Counted from the stretch's first letter, positions 20,466 through 29,794 are shown. The stretch is DNA of 64,000 nt from Pseudomonas fluvialis (GCF_014207935.1 NZ_JACHLL010000002.1:765801-829800), one strand, 5' to 3'. The notes: generated by a model from the letters alone, not told the origin. Translations and numbers: made by a program.

Positions 20466-21647
20466 ATGCAAGAGGTCGTCATCGTCGCCGCCACCCGTAC
20501 TGCCATCGGCAGTTTCCAGGGCTCACTGGCCGCCATTCCCGCCGTAGACCTGGGTGCCGCGGTGATCCAGCGCCTGCTGGAACAGACCGGCCTGAACGGC
20601 AGCGAAGTGGATGAAGTGATCCTCGGCCAGGTCCTCACCGCCGGCGCCGGCCAGAACCCGGCACGCCAGACGGTCATCAAGGCCGGTCTGCCGCACACGG
20701 TCCCGGCGATGACCATCAACAAGGTCTGCGGCTCCGGCCTCAAGGCCCTGCACCTGGCCACCCAGGCGATCCGTTGTGGCGATGCCGACGTGATCATCGC
20801 GGGCGGTCAGGAGAACATGAGCCAGTCGCCCTATGTCATGCCCGCCGCCCGCACCGGCCAGCGCATGGGCCACGGCAAACTGATCGACACCATGATCCAG
20901 GATGGCCTGTGGGACGCCTTCAACGACTACCACATGGGTATCACCGCCGAGAACCTGGTGGACAAGTACGGCATCAGCCGCGAGGAGCAGGATGCCTTCG
21001 CCGCCGCCTCCCAGGCCAAGGCTGCCGCCGCCATCGAGGCCGGGCGCTTTAATGACGAGATCACCCCGATCCTGATTCCTTCGCGCAAAGGCGAGCCGGT
21101 CAGCTTCGCCACCGACGAGCAGCCGCGTGCCGGCACCACCGCCGAGTCGCTGGCCAAGCTCAAGCCGGCGTTCAAGAAGGACGGCAGCGTCACCGCCGGC
21201 AACGCCTCCACCCTCAACGACGGCGCCGCCGCCGTGCTGCTGATGAGTGCCGACAAGGCCAAGGAGCTGGGCCTGCCGGTACTGGCACGTATCGCCGGCT
21301 ACGCCAATGCCGGCGTCGATCCGGCCATCATGGGCATCGGCCCGGTCTGCGCCACCCAGCGCGCCCTGGCCAAGGCCGGCTGGCAGCTGGACGACCTCGA
21401 CCTGATCGAGGCCAACGAAGCCTTTGCCGCCCAGGCCCTGGCCGTCGGCAAGGAGCTGAGCTGGGATGCCGGCAGGGTCAACGTCAACGGCGGCGCCATC
21501 GCCCTCGGTCATCCGATCGGCGCCTCCGGCTGCCGTATCCTGGTCAGCCTGCTGCACGAGATGATCAAGCGCGACGCCAAGAAAGGCCTGGCCACTCTCT
21601 GCATCGGTGGCGGTCAGGGTGTGGCCCTCGCAATCGAACGTGCCTGA
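20466..21647 (+). CDS. atoB: Acetyl-CoA C-acetyltransferase (biosynthetic-type thiolase)
   Basis: At 393 residues it has standard thiolase length. The catalytic residues are all present: Cys88 in [12 protein letters not shown], His349 in [10 protein letters not shown] and Cys379 in CIGGGQG. The enzyme condenses or cleaves acetoacetyl-CoA, in acetoacetate/PHB or branched catabolism. Thiolase naming by sequence alone is approximate; phaA or bktB-type activity is possible. It has a good Shine-Dalgarno (GAGGAG), and a terminator follows. Upstream acs makes acetyl-CoA, so the two may be functionally linked although a REP pair and another gene lie between. Confidence 0.9.
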   Translation: MQEVVIVAATRTAIGSFQGSLAAIPAVDLGAAVIQRLLEQTGLNGSEVDEVILGQVLTAGAGQNPARQTVIKAGLPHTVPAMTINKVCGSGLKALHLATQAIRCGDADVIIAGGQENMSQSPYVMPAARTGQRMGHGKLIDTMIQDGLWDAFNDYHMGITAENLVDKYGISREEQDAFAAASQAKAAAAIEAGRFNDEITPILIPSRKGEPVSFATDEQPRAGTTAESLAKLKPAFKKDGSVTAGNASTLNDGAAAVLLMSADKAKELGLPVLARIAGYANAGVDPAIMGIGPVCATQRALAKAGWQLDDLDLIEANEAFAAQALAVGKELSWDAGRVNVNGGAIALGHPIGASGCRILVSLLHEMIKRDAKKGLATLCIGGGQGVALAIERA

Positions 21648-21665
21648 ACCGACTGACGACGGAGC

Positions 21666-21692
21666 AACGCCGGCCTAGTGCCGGCGTTTTTC
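21666..21692 (+). terminator. Intrinsic terminator after the thiolase gene
   Basis: The 9-bp stem AACGCCGGC/GCCGGCGTT with a 5-base loop is followed by a T-rich tract (TTTCTT), 18 bases after the stop codon. Confidence 0.88.
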
Positions 21693-21732
21693 TTGGTAAA
21701 CTGCGCGCCTTCCTTTTGCCGAGACGCCGCGC

Positions 21733-22749
21733 ATGTCCTCTCTCGACCAGGCGCTGCGCGCCGCCCTCGCCGCCCGGGAAACCCTGCTGGCGCAGCTGCA
21801 CAGCCAGGGCACCGACTGCTACCGCCTGTTCCACGGCAGCCAGGAGGGCGCCCCGGGCCTCACGGCCGACCGTTACGGTCCGCAACTGCTGGTGCAGAGC
21901 TTCCACCACCCCGTCGAGCGCGACGACCTGCTGCAACTGCACGCGACCATCAACCAGGCTCTGGGACTGGAACTACAGCTGGTCTACAACGACCGCTCCG
22001 GCAGCAATTCGCGGATCGACCGCAGCGACCCGGTGTACCAGATAGAGCCTGCCGCCCTGGAAGATCAGATCGGCCACGAGTGGGGGCTCAACTACCGGGT
22101 GCGTGCCCGTCATCCCGGGCAGGACCCGCTGCTGTTTCTCGACCTGCGCAATACCCGGGGCTGGATCAAGGCTCACAGCGCAGGTAAATCGGTACTCAAT
22201 CTGTTCGCCTACACCTGTGGCGTCGGCCTGTGTGCCGCAGCCGGTGGTGCCAGCGAAGTGGTCAACCTCGACTTTGCCGAGGGCAATCTGGAGGTGGGCA
22301 AGGAGAACGGCGCGCTGAACCCGCAGTTGCCGACCATGCAGTTCATCCAGTCCGACTACTTCCCGGCCATCCGCCAGCTCGCTGGCCTGCCGGTCAGCAC
22401 GCGGCGCGGGCAGAAGCTGCCGCACTATCCTCGCCTCGAACAGCGCCAGTTCGATCTGGTGCTGCTCGACCCGCCAGCCTGGGCCAAGAGTGCCTTTGGC
22501 ACAGTAGACCTGCTGCGCGATTACCAGAGCCTGCTCAAGCCGGCCCTGCTGGCAACCGCCAAGGGTGGCACGCTGATCTGCTGTAACAACCTGGCCAGGG
22601 TCGAGCTGGAAGACTGGCGCCAGCAGGTGCTGCGCTGCGCGGAAAAACTCGGCAGACCGGTTCGGGATTGCCAGGTGATCCGCCCGGCCGACGATTTCCC
22701 CTCACGGGACGGCAAGCCGCCGCTGAAAACCCTGCGCCTGCAACTCTAA
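21733..22749 (+). CDS. Class I SAM-dependent methyltransferase, RlmI-like
   Basis: This 338-residue protein has a Rossmann methyltransferase core. The SAM loop is VLNLFAYTCGVGLCAAAGG, the acidic ribose-binding residue is in VVNLDFAEGNLEVGKENGALN, and the catalytic region is FDLVLLDPPAWAKSAFG with the DPP motif typical of rRNA m5C/m2G methyltransferases such as RlmI and RlmK. The N-terminal part resembles the PUA/EEHEE region of that group (GLTADRYGPQLLVQ). Target RNA cannot be assigned. Its stop codon TAA is also the first three bases of the MITE-like element that follows, so the insertion may have altered the original 3' end. Confidence 0.82.
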   Translation: MSSLDQALRAALAARETLLAQLHSQGTDCYRLFHGSQEGAPGLTADRYGPQLLVQSFHHPVERDDLLQLHATINQALGLELQLVYNDRSGSNSRIDRSDPVYQIEPAALEDQIGHEWGLNYRVRARHPGQDPLLFLDLRNTRGWIKAHSAGKSVLNLFAYTCGVGLCAAAGGASEVVNLDFAEGNLEVGKENGALNPQLPTMQFIQSDYFPAIRQLAGLPVSTRRGQKLPHYPRLEQRQFDLVLLDPPAWAKSAFGTVDLLRDYQSLLKPALLATAKGGTLICCNNLARVELEDWRQQVLRCAEKLGRPVRDCQVIRPADDFPSRDGKPPLKTLRLQL

Positions 22750-22892
22750 CAGACGGTTGAAAAACGTTGGCGAGGCAGCCAGCGCAAGGCAAAAACAGGC
22801 GAAGAAGCGCAGTTTACAAATAGTAAATGAGCATTTTGAGCCTGTTTTTAACGCTGCATGGGCAACGCAGGTAGGTTTTCAACGGCCTGTTA
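22747..22892. mobile_element. MITE-like element, 146 bp, with terminal inverted repeats
   Basis: The left end TAACAGACGGTTGAAAA and the right end TTTTCAACGGCCTGTTA are near-perfect inverted copies. Inside, AAAAACAGGC (22791-22800) and GCCTGTTTTT (22840-22849) form a second inverted pair, so the whole element can fold into one long hairpin. It contains no coding frame. The structure fits a non-autonomous miniature element moved in trans. It begins exactly at the stop codon of the methyltransferase gene. A target-site duplication is not obvious. The specific family is not something I can name with certainty. Confidence 0.7.
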
Positions 22893-22964
22893 AAGCCCGC
22901 TAGACCACTTCCCGCCTTGCCAGCCATACTCAGGACATCACGTGTCGGGAAAGTGCACACAGCC

Positions 22965-25925
22965 ATGTCCAAAGGATTGCAACGCGGCCTCACCACCCTC
23001 GCCCTCGCCGCAGGCACCTACAGCCTGCTGGGTTTTCTGATTCTGCCCGGAGTCGGTCAGCGCATCGTCAACCAGCAGTTGGCGCAGTACGCCACAGTGC
23101 CCGCCAGCCTGCAGCGCATCGAACTCAATCCCTTTACGCTCAAGCTCGATCTCTGGGGCCTGCAACTGGGTGAAGGCGCACAGCGTCAGGTGGGCTTCGA
23201 GCACCTGGGCATCGACCTGCAATGGGACAGCCTATGGAGCGGCGCCCTGCACCTGGCCAGTATCGAACTGGACAAGCCGCACACCGAGCTGCTGTTCGCC
23301 AAGGACGGCACGCTCAACCTGACCCAGCTGTTCAAGCTGCCGCCCAGCGAGCCCAAGACAGAAGAGCCGGCTGGTGAGCCCTTCCCGTTGCGCCTCGATC
23401 GCCTTGCCCTCAACGGCGGCAGCCTGCATTTCAAGGATGAGCGCCCCAGTGAAGCTATCGAGTTCGCCTACGACAGCCTTGATCTGAGCCTGCACAAGCT
23501 CAGCACCCTGCCCGATGACAATGCCGAGCTGACCCTTATGGCCACCGGGCCCAACGGCGGCAAGCTGGAGTGGCAAGGCGAGGTCAGCCTCACGCCACTA
23601 GCCTCCACCGGCAGCCTGAAACTCAGCGACGCCAAGCTCAAGGCCATCTGGCCCTATGTGCGCGATGCCGTGCCGCTGGACCTGCAGGAGGGCACCCTGA
23701 GCGCCAGCACCGACTACCAGTTCAGCCTGCAGCAGGGCACCACACTGAAACTGGAACAACTCGCCGTCAGCCTCGCGCCCTTTGCCATCCAGAGCCCCGA
23801 GCAGAAACCGCTGCTGAAGCTCGAGCGCCTGGACATCAGCAACAGCTCGCTCGACCTGGCACAGAAGCAGGTGATCATCGGCCAGATTCGCAGTCAGAAC
23901 CTGGAAGCCTGGGCGGCCCGCGAGAAGGATGGCCAGCTCGACTGGCAGAAACTGCTGGCCACACCGGCCAAACCGGCTACCAGCCCAGAGCCGACCGACA
24001 GCCCGACTGAAACCAGTAGCGTCGCGGCCGCCCCTGACGATTCTGCTGGCGACGCTGCCGCGAACGGCCAGACTAAGGCGGAGCCAGTTCCGCCAGGCGT
24101 CGATAAGCCCTGGCAGATCACCCTGGTCAATACCCAGTTGCGCGGCTACCGTGCGCACCTCGAAGACCGCGTCCCCGAGCAGGCGGTGAAACTGGATATC
24201 GGCCCCCTGGATCTGGACCTGCAGAACTTCGTCAGCAGCGGCGACCAGCCCTTCCAGCTGAAGCTCGACAGCGGCCTGGGCAAGCAGGGCAAGCTCAGCG
24301 CCGCCGGCCAGGTTCTGCTGCAACCGCTCGGTGCCCAGCTGCAGATCACCACAAAGGATATTGACCTGCGCCTGGCCCAGGCCTATCTGCAGCCGTTTGT
24401 GCGCCTGGAGCTGCGCAGCGGCCTGCTCGGCAGCAATCTCAAGGTCGACCTCAAGAGCGCTGCACCACTGGCCTTCAGCGTTGCCGGCAGCGCCGAGGTA
24501 CACCAGCTGCATACGCTCGACACCCTGAAAAACCGGGATTTCCTCAAGTGGCAGCAACTGCAGCTAGACGGCCTGCAGTACGTGCACGGCGACCAACTGC
24601 GCATCGACAAGATCAGCCTGCAGCAGCCTTATGCCCGTTTCATCATCAACGAAGACCTGACCACCAACGTCAACGAGCTGCTGATCCCGCAACCCGCCAG
24701 CCCGGCCCCCAGCGCCCCAGGCAAACCGCTGGGCATCCATATCGGCGGTATCGCGATCGCCGACGGCTCGGCCAACTTTGCCGACTTCAGCCTCAACCCC
24801 AACTTCGCCACCGCCATCCAGCGCCTCGACGGTCACATCGGCACCATCGACAGCCGCTCGCCCAAGGCGGCGGCGGTCGATATCAAGGGGCGCGTCGATC
24901 GCTATGCGCCGGTCAGCATCAAGGGTGAGCTGAACCCCTTCGCACCGCTAGACAAGCTGGATATCGCCACCAGTTTCCAGCATGTGGAACTGACCACCCT
25001 GACGCCCTACTCCGGCAAGTTCGCCGGGTACCGGATCAAAAAGGGTCGCCTCAACCTCGACCTCCACTACCGCATCGAGAAAGGCCAGCTGAATGCCGAC
25101 AACAAGCTGGTGCTGGAGCAGCTGCAGCTGGGTGAGCAGGTCGACAGCAAGGATGCGGTGGACCTGCCGATCCGCCTGGCCGTGGCCCTGCTCAAGGACA
25201 GCGAAGGCAAGATCAGCATCGAGCTGCCAGTCTCGGGCGATCTGAACAACCCTGAATTCAGCGTCATGCCCATCGTCTGGCAGACCCTGCGTAATCTGGT
25301 AGTGCGGGCCGTGCAGGCACCGTTCAACTTCATCGCCGGGCTGGTCGGCGGCGAGCAGGCCGACCTCAGCCAGGTCAGCTTCGCCCCGGGCAGCGACAGT
25401 CTGGACAAACAGGCCAAGGGCACCCTGGAGACCCTGACCAAGGCCCTGCAACAGCGCCCGACCCTGCGTCTGGATGTGGAAGGCATTAGCGCCAAAACCA
25501 ATGATGGCCCCCTGCTGGCAAGCCAACGCCTGCAGGAGGAATACCAGAGCAACTACTACCGCATGCTGCAACGCAGCGGTGACAAGGTCCCGGCCAGCCC
25601 CGGCGAGCTGGAGGTGCCGGACGGAGTCAAGCCCAGCCTGCTCGAAGGTATCTATCGCGCCCGCCTGAAACAACAGCCTCCGGCCGAATGGAAAGAGCTG
25701 GATGATGCCGAACGCAGTGCCCGTCTGGAGCAGGCGGTGCTCGCCAACTGGCAGAGCAGCGAGCTGCTGCTGCGTCAGCTGGCTCAGGATCGCGCCCGCA
25801 GCATCAAGGATTTCCTGGTCAGTCAGGGCCTTGCTGATGAACGCATCTTCCTGCTGGATGTCGCCCTCAGCGACACCGCCGAACCCGGACGCACCGCCAG
25901 CGCCCTGCACCTGGACAGCGAATAG
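22965..25925 (+). CDS. DUF748 (AsmA-like) envelope protein
   Basis: This 986-residue protein has one N-terminal membrane segment (about residues 9-30, TTLALAAGTYSLLGFLILPG) followed by a very long periplasmic region of repeated beta-rich segments, as in DUF748/AsmA proteins, which are thought to bridge or act at the envelope in lipid traffic. A Pro/Ala/Thr/Glu-rich linker is present around residues 335-375. Motifs such as LDLHYRIEKGQLNADNKLVLEQLQLG and LPVSGDLNNPEFSVMPIVWQ are typical DUF748 C-terminal blocks. The ATG at 22965 is chosen because the signal anchor follows. Its TAG overlaps the GTG start of the next gene. Confidence 0.85.
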   Translation: MSKGLQRGLTTLALAAGTYSLLGFLILPGVGQRIVNQQLAQYATVPASLQRIELNPFTLKLDLWGLQLGEGAQRQVGFEHLGIDLQWDSLWSGALHLASIELDKPHTELLFAKDGTLNLTQLFKLPPSEPKTEEPAGEPFPLRLDRLALNGGSLHFKDERPSEAIEFAYDSLDLSLHKLSTLPDDNAELTLMATGPNGGKLEWQGEVSLTPLASTGSLKLSDAKLKAIWPYVRDAVPLDLQEGTLSASTDYQFSLQQGTTLKLEQLAVSLAPFAIQSPEQKPLLKLERLDISNSSLDLAQKQVIIGQIRSQNLEAWAAREKDGQLDWQKLLATPAKPATSPEPTDSPTETSSVAAAPDDSAGDAAANGQTKAEPVPPGVDKPWQITLVNTQLRGYRAHLEDRVPEQAVKLDIGPLDLDLQNFVSSGDQPFQLKLDSGLGKQGKLSAAGQVLLQPLGAQLQITTKDIDLRLAQAYLQPFVRLELRSGLLGSNLKVDLKSAAPLAFSVAGSAEVHQLHTLDTLKNRDFLKWQQLQLDGLQYVHGDQLRIDKISLQQPYARFIINEDLTTNVNELLIPQPASPAPSAPGKPLGIHIGGIAIADGSANFADFSLNPNFATAIQRLDGHIGTIDSRSPKAAAVDIKGRVDRYAPVSIKGELNPFAPLDKLDIATSFQHVELTTLTPYSGKFAGYRIKKGRLNLDLHYRIEKGQLNADNKLVLEQLQLGEQVDSKDAVDLPIRLAVALLKDSEGKISIELPVSGDLNNPEFSVMPIVWQTLRNLVVRAVQAPFNFIAGLVGGEQADLSQVSFAPGSDSLDKQAKGTLETLTKALQQRPTLRLDVEGISAKTNDGPLLASQRLQEEYQSNYYRMLQRSGDKVPASPGELEVPDGVKPSLLEGIYRARLKQQPPAEWKELDDAERSARLEQAVLANWQSSELLLRQLAQDRARSIKDFLVSQGLADERIFLLDVALSDTAEPGRTASALHLDSE

Positions 25926-26215
25926 TGAAAAAGACTTTGTGGTTCCTCCTGCTGGCGGCCTGGAGCGCCGCCAGCCAGGCCGAGAGCATGCGCTGCGGCA
26001 GCGCCCTGGTAAGCGTCGGCGATCGTGCCTTCGAGGTCGAGGAGCGCTGCGGCCCGCCCAAATACCGCGACGTGCTGGGCTACAGCCTGGGCGAATACGA
26101 TCGCCGTGAATTCAGAATCGAGGAATGGGTGTACGGGCCGAGCAACGGCATGCTGTATATCCTCACCTTCGAAGCCAACCGCCTGCGCACCATCGAAACC
26201 CGGCGCAACCAGTGA
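25925..26215 (+). CDS. DUF2845 secreted small protein, copy 1
   Basis: This 96-residue protein starts with GTG overlapping the DUF748 stop (TAGTG). A Sec signal peptide (KKTLWFLLLAAWSAASQA) precedes a mature domain with two cysteines 18 residues apart (RCGSALVS...EERCG) and the motif EEWVYGPSNGMLYILTFE. DUF2845 proteins are small periplasmic proteins of unknown function; the paired cysteines probably form a disulfide. It is the first of three tandem paralogs, tightly linked to the DUF748 gene, so co-expression in the envelope is likely. Confidence 0.82.
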   Translation: MKKTLWFLLLAAWSAASQAESMRCGSALVSVGDRAFEVEERCGPPKYRDVLGYSLGEYDRREFRIEEWVYGPSNGMLYILTFEANRLRTIETRRNQ

Positions 26216-26223
26216 GTCCCGTC

Positions 26224-26526
26224 ATGCCTTACCGACTGCTGCTCTGTCTTCTGCTACTGACCAGCCCCTCTCTCTGGGCCAGCTCCACCCTGCGCTGCGG
26301 CAGTGGCCTGGTCAGCAGCGGTGATACCGCCAGCGAAGTGCTCAGCACCTGCGGCGAACCGATCAGCCGCGATTTCCTCGGCTACCGGGTCGTCACCGGT
26401 TACTATGGCGAACGCAATGAAGTCGCCGTGGAAGAATGGGTCTACGGCCCGCGCAGCGGCATGTATCATTTTCTGCGCTTCGAGGCCGGTCGACTGACCA
26501 GCGTCACCAGCAAGCGCAAGCAGTAA
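26224..26526 (+). CDS. DUF2845 secreted small protein, copy 2
   Basis: This 100-residue paralog follows copy 1 by 8 bases. The signal peptide is YRLLLCLLLLTSPSLWA; the mature part keeps the cysteine pair (RCGSGLVS...STCG) and EEWVYGPRSGMYHFLRFE...SVTSKRKQ. Compared with copy 1 it has a short insertion (VVTGYYGERNEV) between the second cysteine and the EEWVYGP motif. The ATG at 26224 is chosen because the signal peptide begins there; the longer upstream frame overlaps copy 1. Function is unknown. Confidence 0.82.
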   Translation: MPYRLLLCLLLLTSPSLWASSTLRCGSGLVSSGDTASEVLSTCGEPISRDFLGYRVVTGYYGERNEVAVEEWVYGPRSGMYHFLRFEAGRLTSVTSKRKQ

Positions 26527-26554
26527 CCCCAAAACCAAGGAATGGAGTCCAAGA

Positions 26555-26848
26555 ATGAAGACAGTTTCTGTTCTACTCAGCAGCATGGCGTTGGTTCTCA
26601 GTGCTGAGGCCCATGCCAGCTTCCGTTGCGAAAGCAAGATCGCCAGTGAGGGGGATCGGACCTCGGAGGTGGAGAGCAAGTGCGGTCAACCCGCCAGCCG
26701 TGAAATGCTTGGCTATACCACGGACAAGCAGGGCAATCGCGAAATGCAGATCGAGGAATGGGTCTACGGCCCAATCAACGGTATGTACTACTACCTGCGA
26801 TTCGAAGGCGGCCGCCTGGACAGCGTAACCAGCAAGCGCCAGCAGTAA
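26555..26848 (+). CDS. DUF2845 secreted small protein, copy 3
   Basis: This 97-residue paralog has signal peptide KTVSVLLSSMALVLSAEAHA, cysteine pair (RCESKIAS...ESKCGQ) and EEWVYGPINGMYYYLRFE...SVTSKRQQ. Its C-terminus is nearly identical to copy 2 (SVTSKR-x-Q), so copies 2 and 3 are the closer pair and probably arose by the later duplication. It has its own Shine-Dalgarno (AAGGA) in the 28-base gap before it, and the rhomboid gene starts 24 bases downstream. Confidence 0.82.
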   Translation: MKTVSVLLSSMALVLSAEAHASFRCESKIASEGDRTSEVESKCGQPASREMLGYTTDKQGNREMQIEEWVYGPINGMYYYLRFEGGRLDSVTSKRQQ

Positions 26849-26872
26849 CACCCAAGCACACGGAAGTCCCTC

Positions 26873-28327
26873 ATGCTGATCATTCCGGCGGAACACCCGC
26901 TCGACTGGAAACGCCCGCCGGTCATCACCCTGCTGCTGATCCTGCTTAACTGCCTGATCTATTTTGCCTACCAGAGTGGCGATGAGGCACGACAGGAAGC
27001 CGCCATCAAGAGCTACCTCGACGGCGGACTGCTCAATCGCGAGCGCAATCTGATCGTCGAACGACTGATGCAGGAGCACGAGCTCAAGGAGTACGAGCGC
27101 GAGCAGGTCCAGGCCATGCCACGCCAGCAACTGGCGGGCGCCGCCCTGACCGATCTGGAGTTCGAGCAGCAGATCCACCAGCGGGCTGACTATCAGGCCG
27201 ATGCCCAGTGGCAGAGCAAACGCCAGGCCGCCGAAGCCGCCCGCGATCAGATCAGCAGCTTCCGTTTCGGCTTCATTCCCGAGCGCTTTACCATCCAGGG
27301 GCTGTTCGGCGCCATGTTCCTGCATGGCAGCTTCGATCACCTGCTGGGCAACATGCTGTTCCTGTTCATCTTTGGCTTCGCCCTGGAACTGGCATTGGGC
27401 AAAGCCACCTACCTGCTGCTGTATCTGGCCAGCGGCCTGGCCTCGCACCTGTTGTGGTGGGCTGTGGAACCTGCGTGGGTACCGGGTGTCGGCGCCTCCG
27501 GTGCGATTGCCGGCCTGATGGGCATGTACCTGGGCGTCTATGGCCTGCGCAGGATCAAGTTCTTCTACTGGCTGGGCCCGCTATTCGGCTACTTCACCGC
27601 ACCCGCCCTGTGGGTGCTGCCGGTATTTCTCGGCAAGGAGCTTTATGGCGCCCTGCTGGCCGACAATAACGTCAACTACTGGGCGCACTTTGGTGGTATC
27701 GCCTTCGGCTTCATCGCCGTGTGGCTGCCTCGCCAGTTCAACCGCATCCAGGTCGACGAGGCCTACATCAACAAGGAAGATGCCGACGCGCCGTTCAAGC
27801 GCGAGCTGCAGGCACTGGATCAACTGATCGGCCGCTTCGTTCTCGACCAGGCCGCCAGTCGCGGGCTGGACCTGTTGCAGCGCTACCCCGAGCGCCTGGA
27901 GCTGCTCGACAAGCTCTACCCGGTTGCCAAGACCCGCCAGGACAAGGCGCTATTCAGCGCATTGCTGAAGCAGCTGTTTGCCCTGCCCGCCGGTAGCGGG
28001 CAACTGGCCCTGCTGCAGAAGCTGGCCAGCGACGCCGGCGAAGGTCAGTCACCGATGCTCAAGCACCCCAGCGTGCTGCTGCATCTGCTGCAGCATCTGC
28101 TGCGTGAAGGCGACAGCCGCCATGCTCTGCAACCCTGGCGCCTGCTCGCCGCACAAACCCCAGCACCCGCACAGCTGGCGACGCTGAGCCTGCAATTGAG
28201 CAAGCAGCTTGGCCAGCGTGGTGATCGCCACGGCCTGGCCGATGTCGCACGACTGCTCCGCGAACAGTTCCCGGATGCCGAGCAAACCCGCCAGGTGAAC
28301 CTGTTGCAGGCTCACCTGGCGCGCTGA
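26873..28327 (+). CDS. Rhomboid family intramembrane serine protease
   Basis: This 484-residue protein contains a central six-helix rhomboid domain. The catalytic dyad is Ser209 in GVGASGAIAG and His272 in YWAHFGG, and the oxyanion/His-Asn motif is in HGSFDHLLGNMLFLF. Between the first membrane segment and the core there is a long ~100-residue charged insertion, and a ~180-residue alpha-helical C-terminal region follows the last helix, so it is larger than the GlpG type. Substrates are membrane proteins with unstable helices; the secreted proteins next door are not obvious substrates because they lack retained membrane helices. Its stop codon abuts the stop of the convergent gene with no gap. 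Confidence 0.88.
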   Translation: MLIIPAEHPLDWKRPPVITLLLILLNCLIYFAYQSGDEARQEAAIKSYLDGGLLNRERNLIVERLMQEHELKEYEREQVQAMPRQQLAGAALTDLEFEQQIHQRADYQADAQWQSKRQAAEAARDQISSFRFGFIPERFTIQGLFGAMFLHGSFDHLLGNMLFLFIFGFALELALGKATYLLLYLASGLASHLLWWAVEPAWVPGVGASGAIAGLMGMYLGVYGLRRIKFFYWLGPLFGYFTAPALWVLPVFLGKELYGALLADNNVNYWAHFGGIAFGFIAVWLPRQFNRIQVDEAYINKEDADAPFKRELQALDQLIGRFVLDQAASRGLDLLQRYPERLELLDKLYPVAKTRQDKALFSALLKQLFALPAGSGQLALLQKLASDAGEGQSPMLKHPSVLLHLLQHLLREGDSRHALQPWRLLAAQTPAPAQLATLSLQLSKQLGQRGDRHGLADVARLLREQFPDAEQTRQVNLLQAHLAR

Positions 28328-29752
28328 TCAGTTGGCCGCCAGACGACTGATCACTGCTTCCAAAGCTTCCACTTCATCCAGCAAGGGCGAGCCGGGGTAG
28401 CGACTGCGGATAAAACCCAGCAGTTTCTGCGCCGGCTCCAGCTGCCCCAGCCCCTCGGCAAAGCCACGTGCCGCCAGCAGGTAGGCCCGCGGCACATGCG
28501 GGTAGTCGGGGAAGCGCTGGTGGAAGTTGCGCAGCAGGCTCAGACCCTCGCGGGTTTTGTGCCGCGCCAGCAAGGCCTCCGCCACCTTTTCACAGACCAG
28601 TGCATCCTCGGGCAGATAGTCGCCCTGCAATTGCCGTGCATTGAGCATGGCCGTGGCTGCTTGCGCGGGATTCTGCCGGGCAGCCAGCGGCAGGTAATGC
28701 GCCAGGTGGCGCAGGCAGCGCTCACGCGACTGCATGGCGAACAGCAACTGGTGATAACGCTCATTCAGACGCAGATCGTTGGCATCGCGATCCAGCGCCT
28801 TGCCGAGGACTTCCAGTGCCTGGCCGGCCTGCCCCTCCTTCAGACGGATTTCCGCTTCAGCCAGTGCGCGGCGCTTGCGGTATTCCGGCTCGGGAAAACC
28901 AGCATGCTCATCCTCTGCCGCCGCGGCAAAACCCAGGGCGCCCTGATACTGGAACACCGCGTAGCCAAGCATGGCGCTCATCACCACCAGGCTGTAGACA
29001 AACAGGAAGGTCGCCACCGGCATCAGCACAACCCGCGGCAGGCCGTGGGCCAGCAGGTACGTCACCGAGTCCGGTAGGCTCCACAGCATGAAGCAGAACA
29101 CCCAGAGAATCAGATAACGCCAGCCCATGGCCTTGATCACCGCACCAATCGCGTCCGGATTCAGGGCCGCCAACAGACTCTTGTCCAGCACCAGGCGGAT
29201 GATGATGGCCGGCAACACCAGTTGAATCAGCAGCGCGGTGATCATGAAGATCGCCTCGCTGTGAAAGTCCGCCGCCAACCACATCAGCCCGGCACTCAAC
29301 AGCACCAGACCCAGCAACTGGAAGAACAGACTGAAACGTCCCGAGCCAAAGGCTGCGCTCAGGCTGGGGGCCTCTGCCAGTGCCAGGCTGGCATGCTCGA
29401 TAACCGCCTCCAGGTATTTACTGGTCAGGCTGATCAACACCACCAGCAGCGCCATCGTGGCCATAAAACCAGAGGGCATGAACAGGCTGACCAGCGCCAC
29501 CAACGCGGCAAGCTGCAGCGGTGCGGCCTGCAGGCCATAGAGGAAGAAACGCGGAATGCGCTCCCAGAAGGGCTGCGCGCGGTTGGCTGCCCCCAGGTAG
29601 GTCAGAGCTGCGCGGCACAACGGGCAGCTCGGCTGCTCATCCGGCGCATCGGCATTACGCGGCATGCAGCAGTCGCCGAAATGCCGTGCGCAGGGCGCGC
29701 AGTGCCAGGTCGCCGGCTGCGCAGGGTGATAGTGGCAGTAAGTCTTGTCCAT
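28328..29752 (-). CDS. B-box-like zinc-finger, multi-spanning membrane and TPR protein
   Basis: This 474-residue protein has three parts. The N-terminal ~46 residues carry a Cys/His array (C6, H7, H9, H17, C18, C21, H24, C28, C29, then C43-PLC46) resembling a B-box zinc finger. Residues ~75-280 contain about five or six transmembrane segments. The C-terminal ~180 residues are helical repeats of TPR type (AEIRLKEGQAGQALEVLGKALDRDANDLRLNE and similar). No enzyme motif is visible. The start at 29752 is preferred over 29764 because AAGGA lies 11 bases upstream of it but directly abuts the other. Function is unknown; it may be a scaffold in the inner membrane. Confidence 0.7.
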   Translation of the reverse strand: MDKTYCHYHPAQPATWHCAPCARHFGDCCMPRNADAPDEQPSCPLCRAALTYLGAANRAQPFWERIPRFFLYGLQAAPLQLAALVALVSLFMPSGFMATMALLVVLISLTSKYLEAVIEHASLALAEAPSLSAAFGSGRFSLFFQLLGLVLLSAGLMWLAADFHSEAIFMITALLIQLVLPAIIIRLVLDKSLLAALNPDAIGAVIKAMGWRYLILWVFCFMLWSLPDSVTYLLAHGLPRVVLMPVATFLFVYSLVVMSAMLGYAVFQYQGALGFAAAAEDEHAGFPEPEYRKRRALAEAEIRLKEGQAGQALEVLGKALDRDANDLRLNERYHQLLFAMQSRERCLRHLAHYLPLAARQNPAQAATAMLNARQLQGDYLPEDALVCEKVAEALLARHKTREGLSLLRNFHQRFPDYPHVPRAYLLAARGFAEGLGQLEPAQKLLGFIRSRYPGSPLLDEVEALEAVISRLAAN

Positions 29753-29794
29753 GCCGTGTGACATCCTTGATCGATAGGCGCCCATTCTCCGGGC

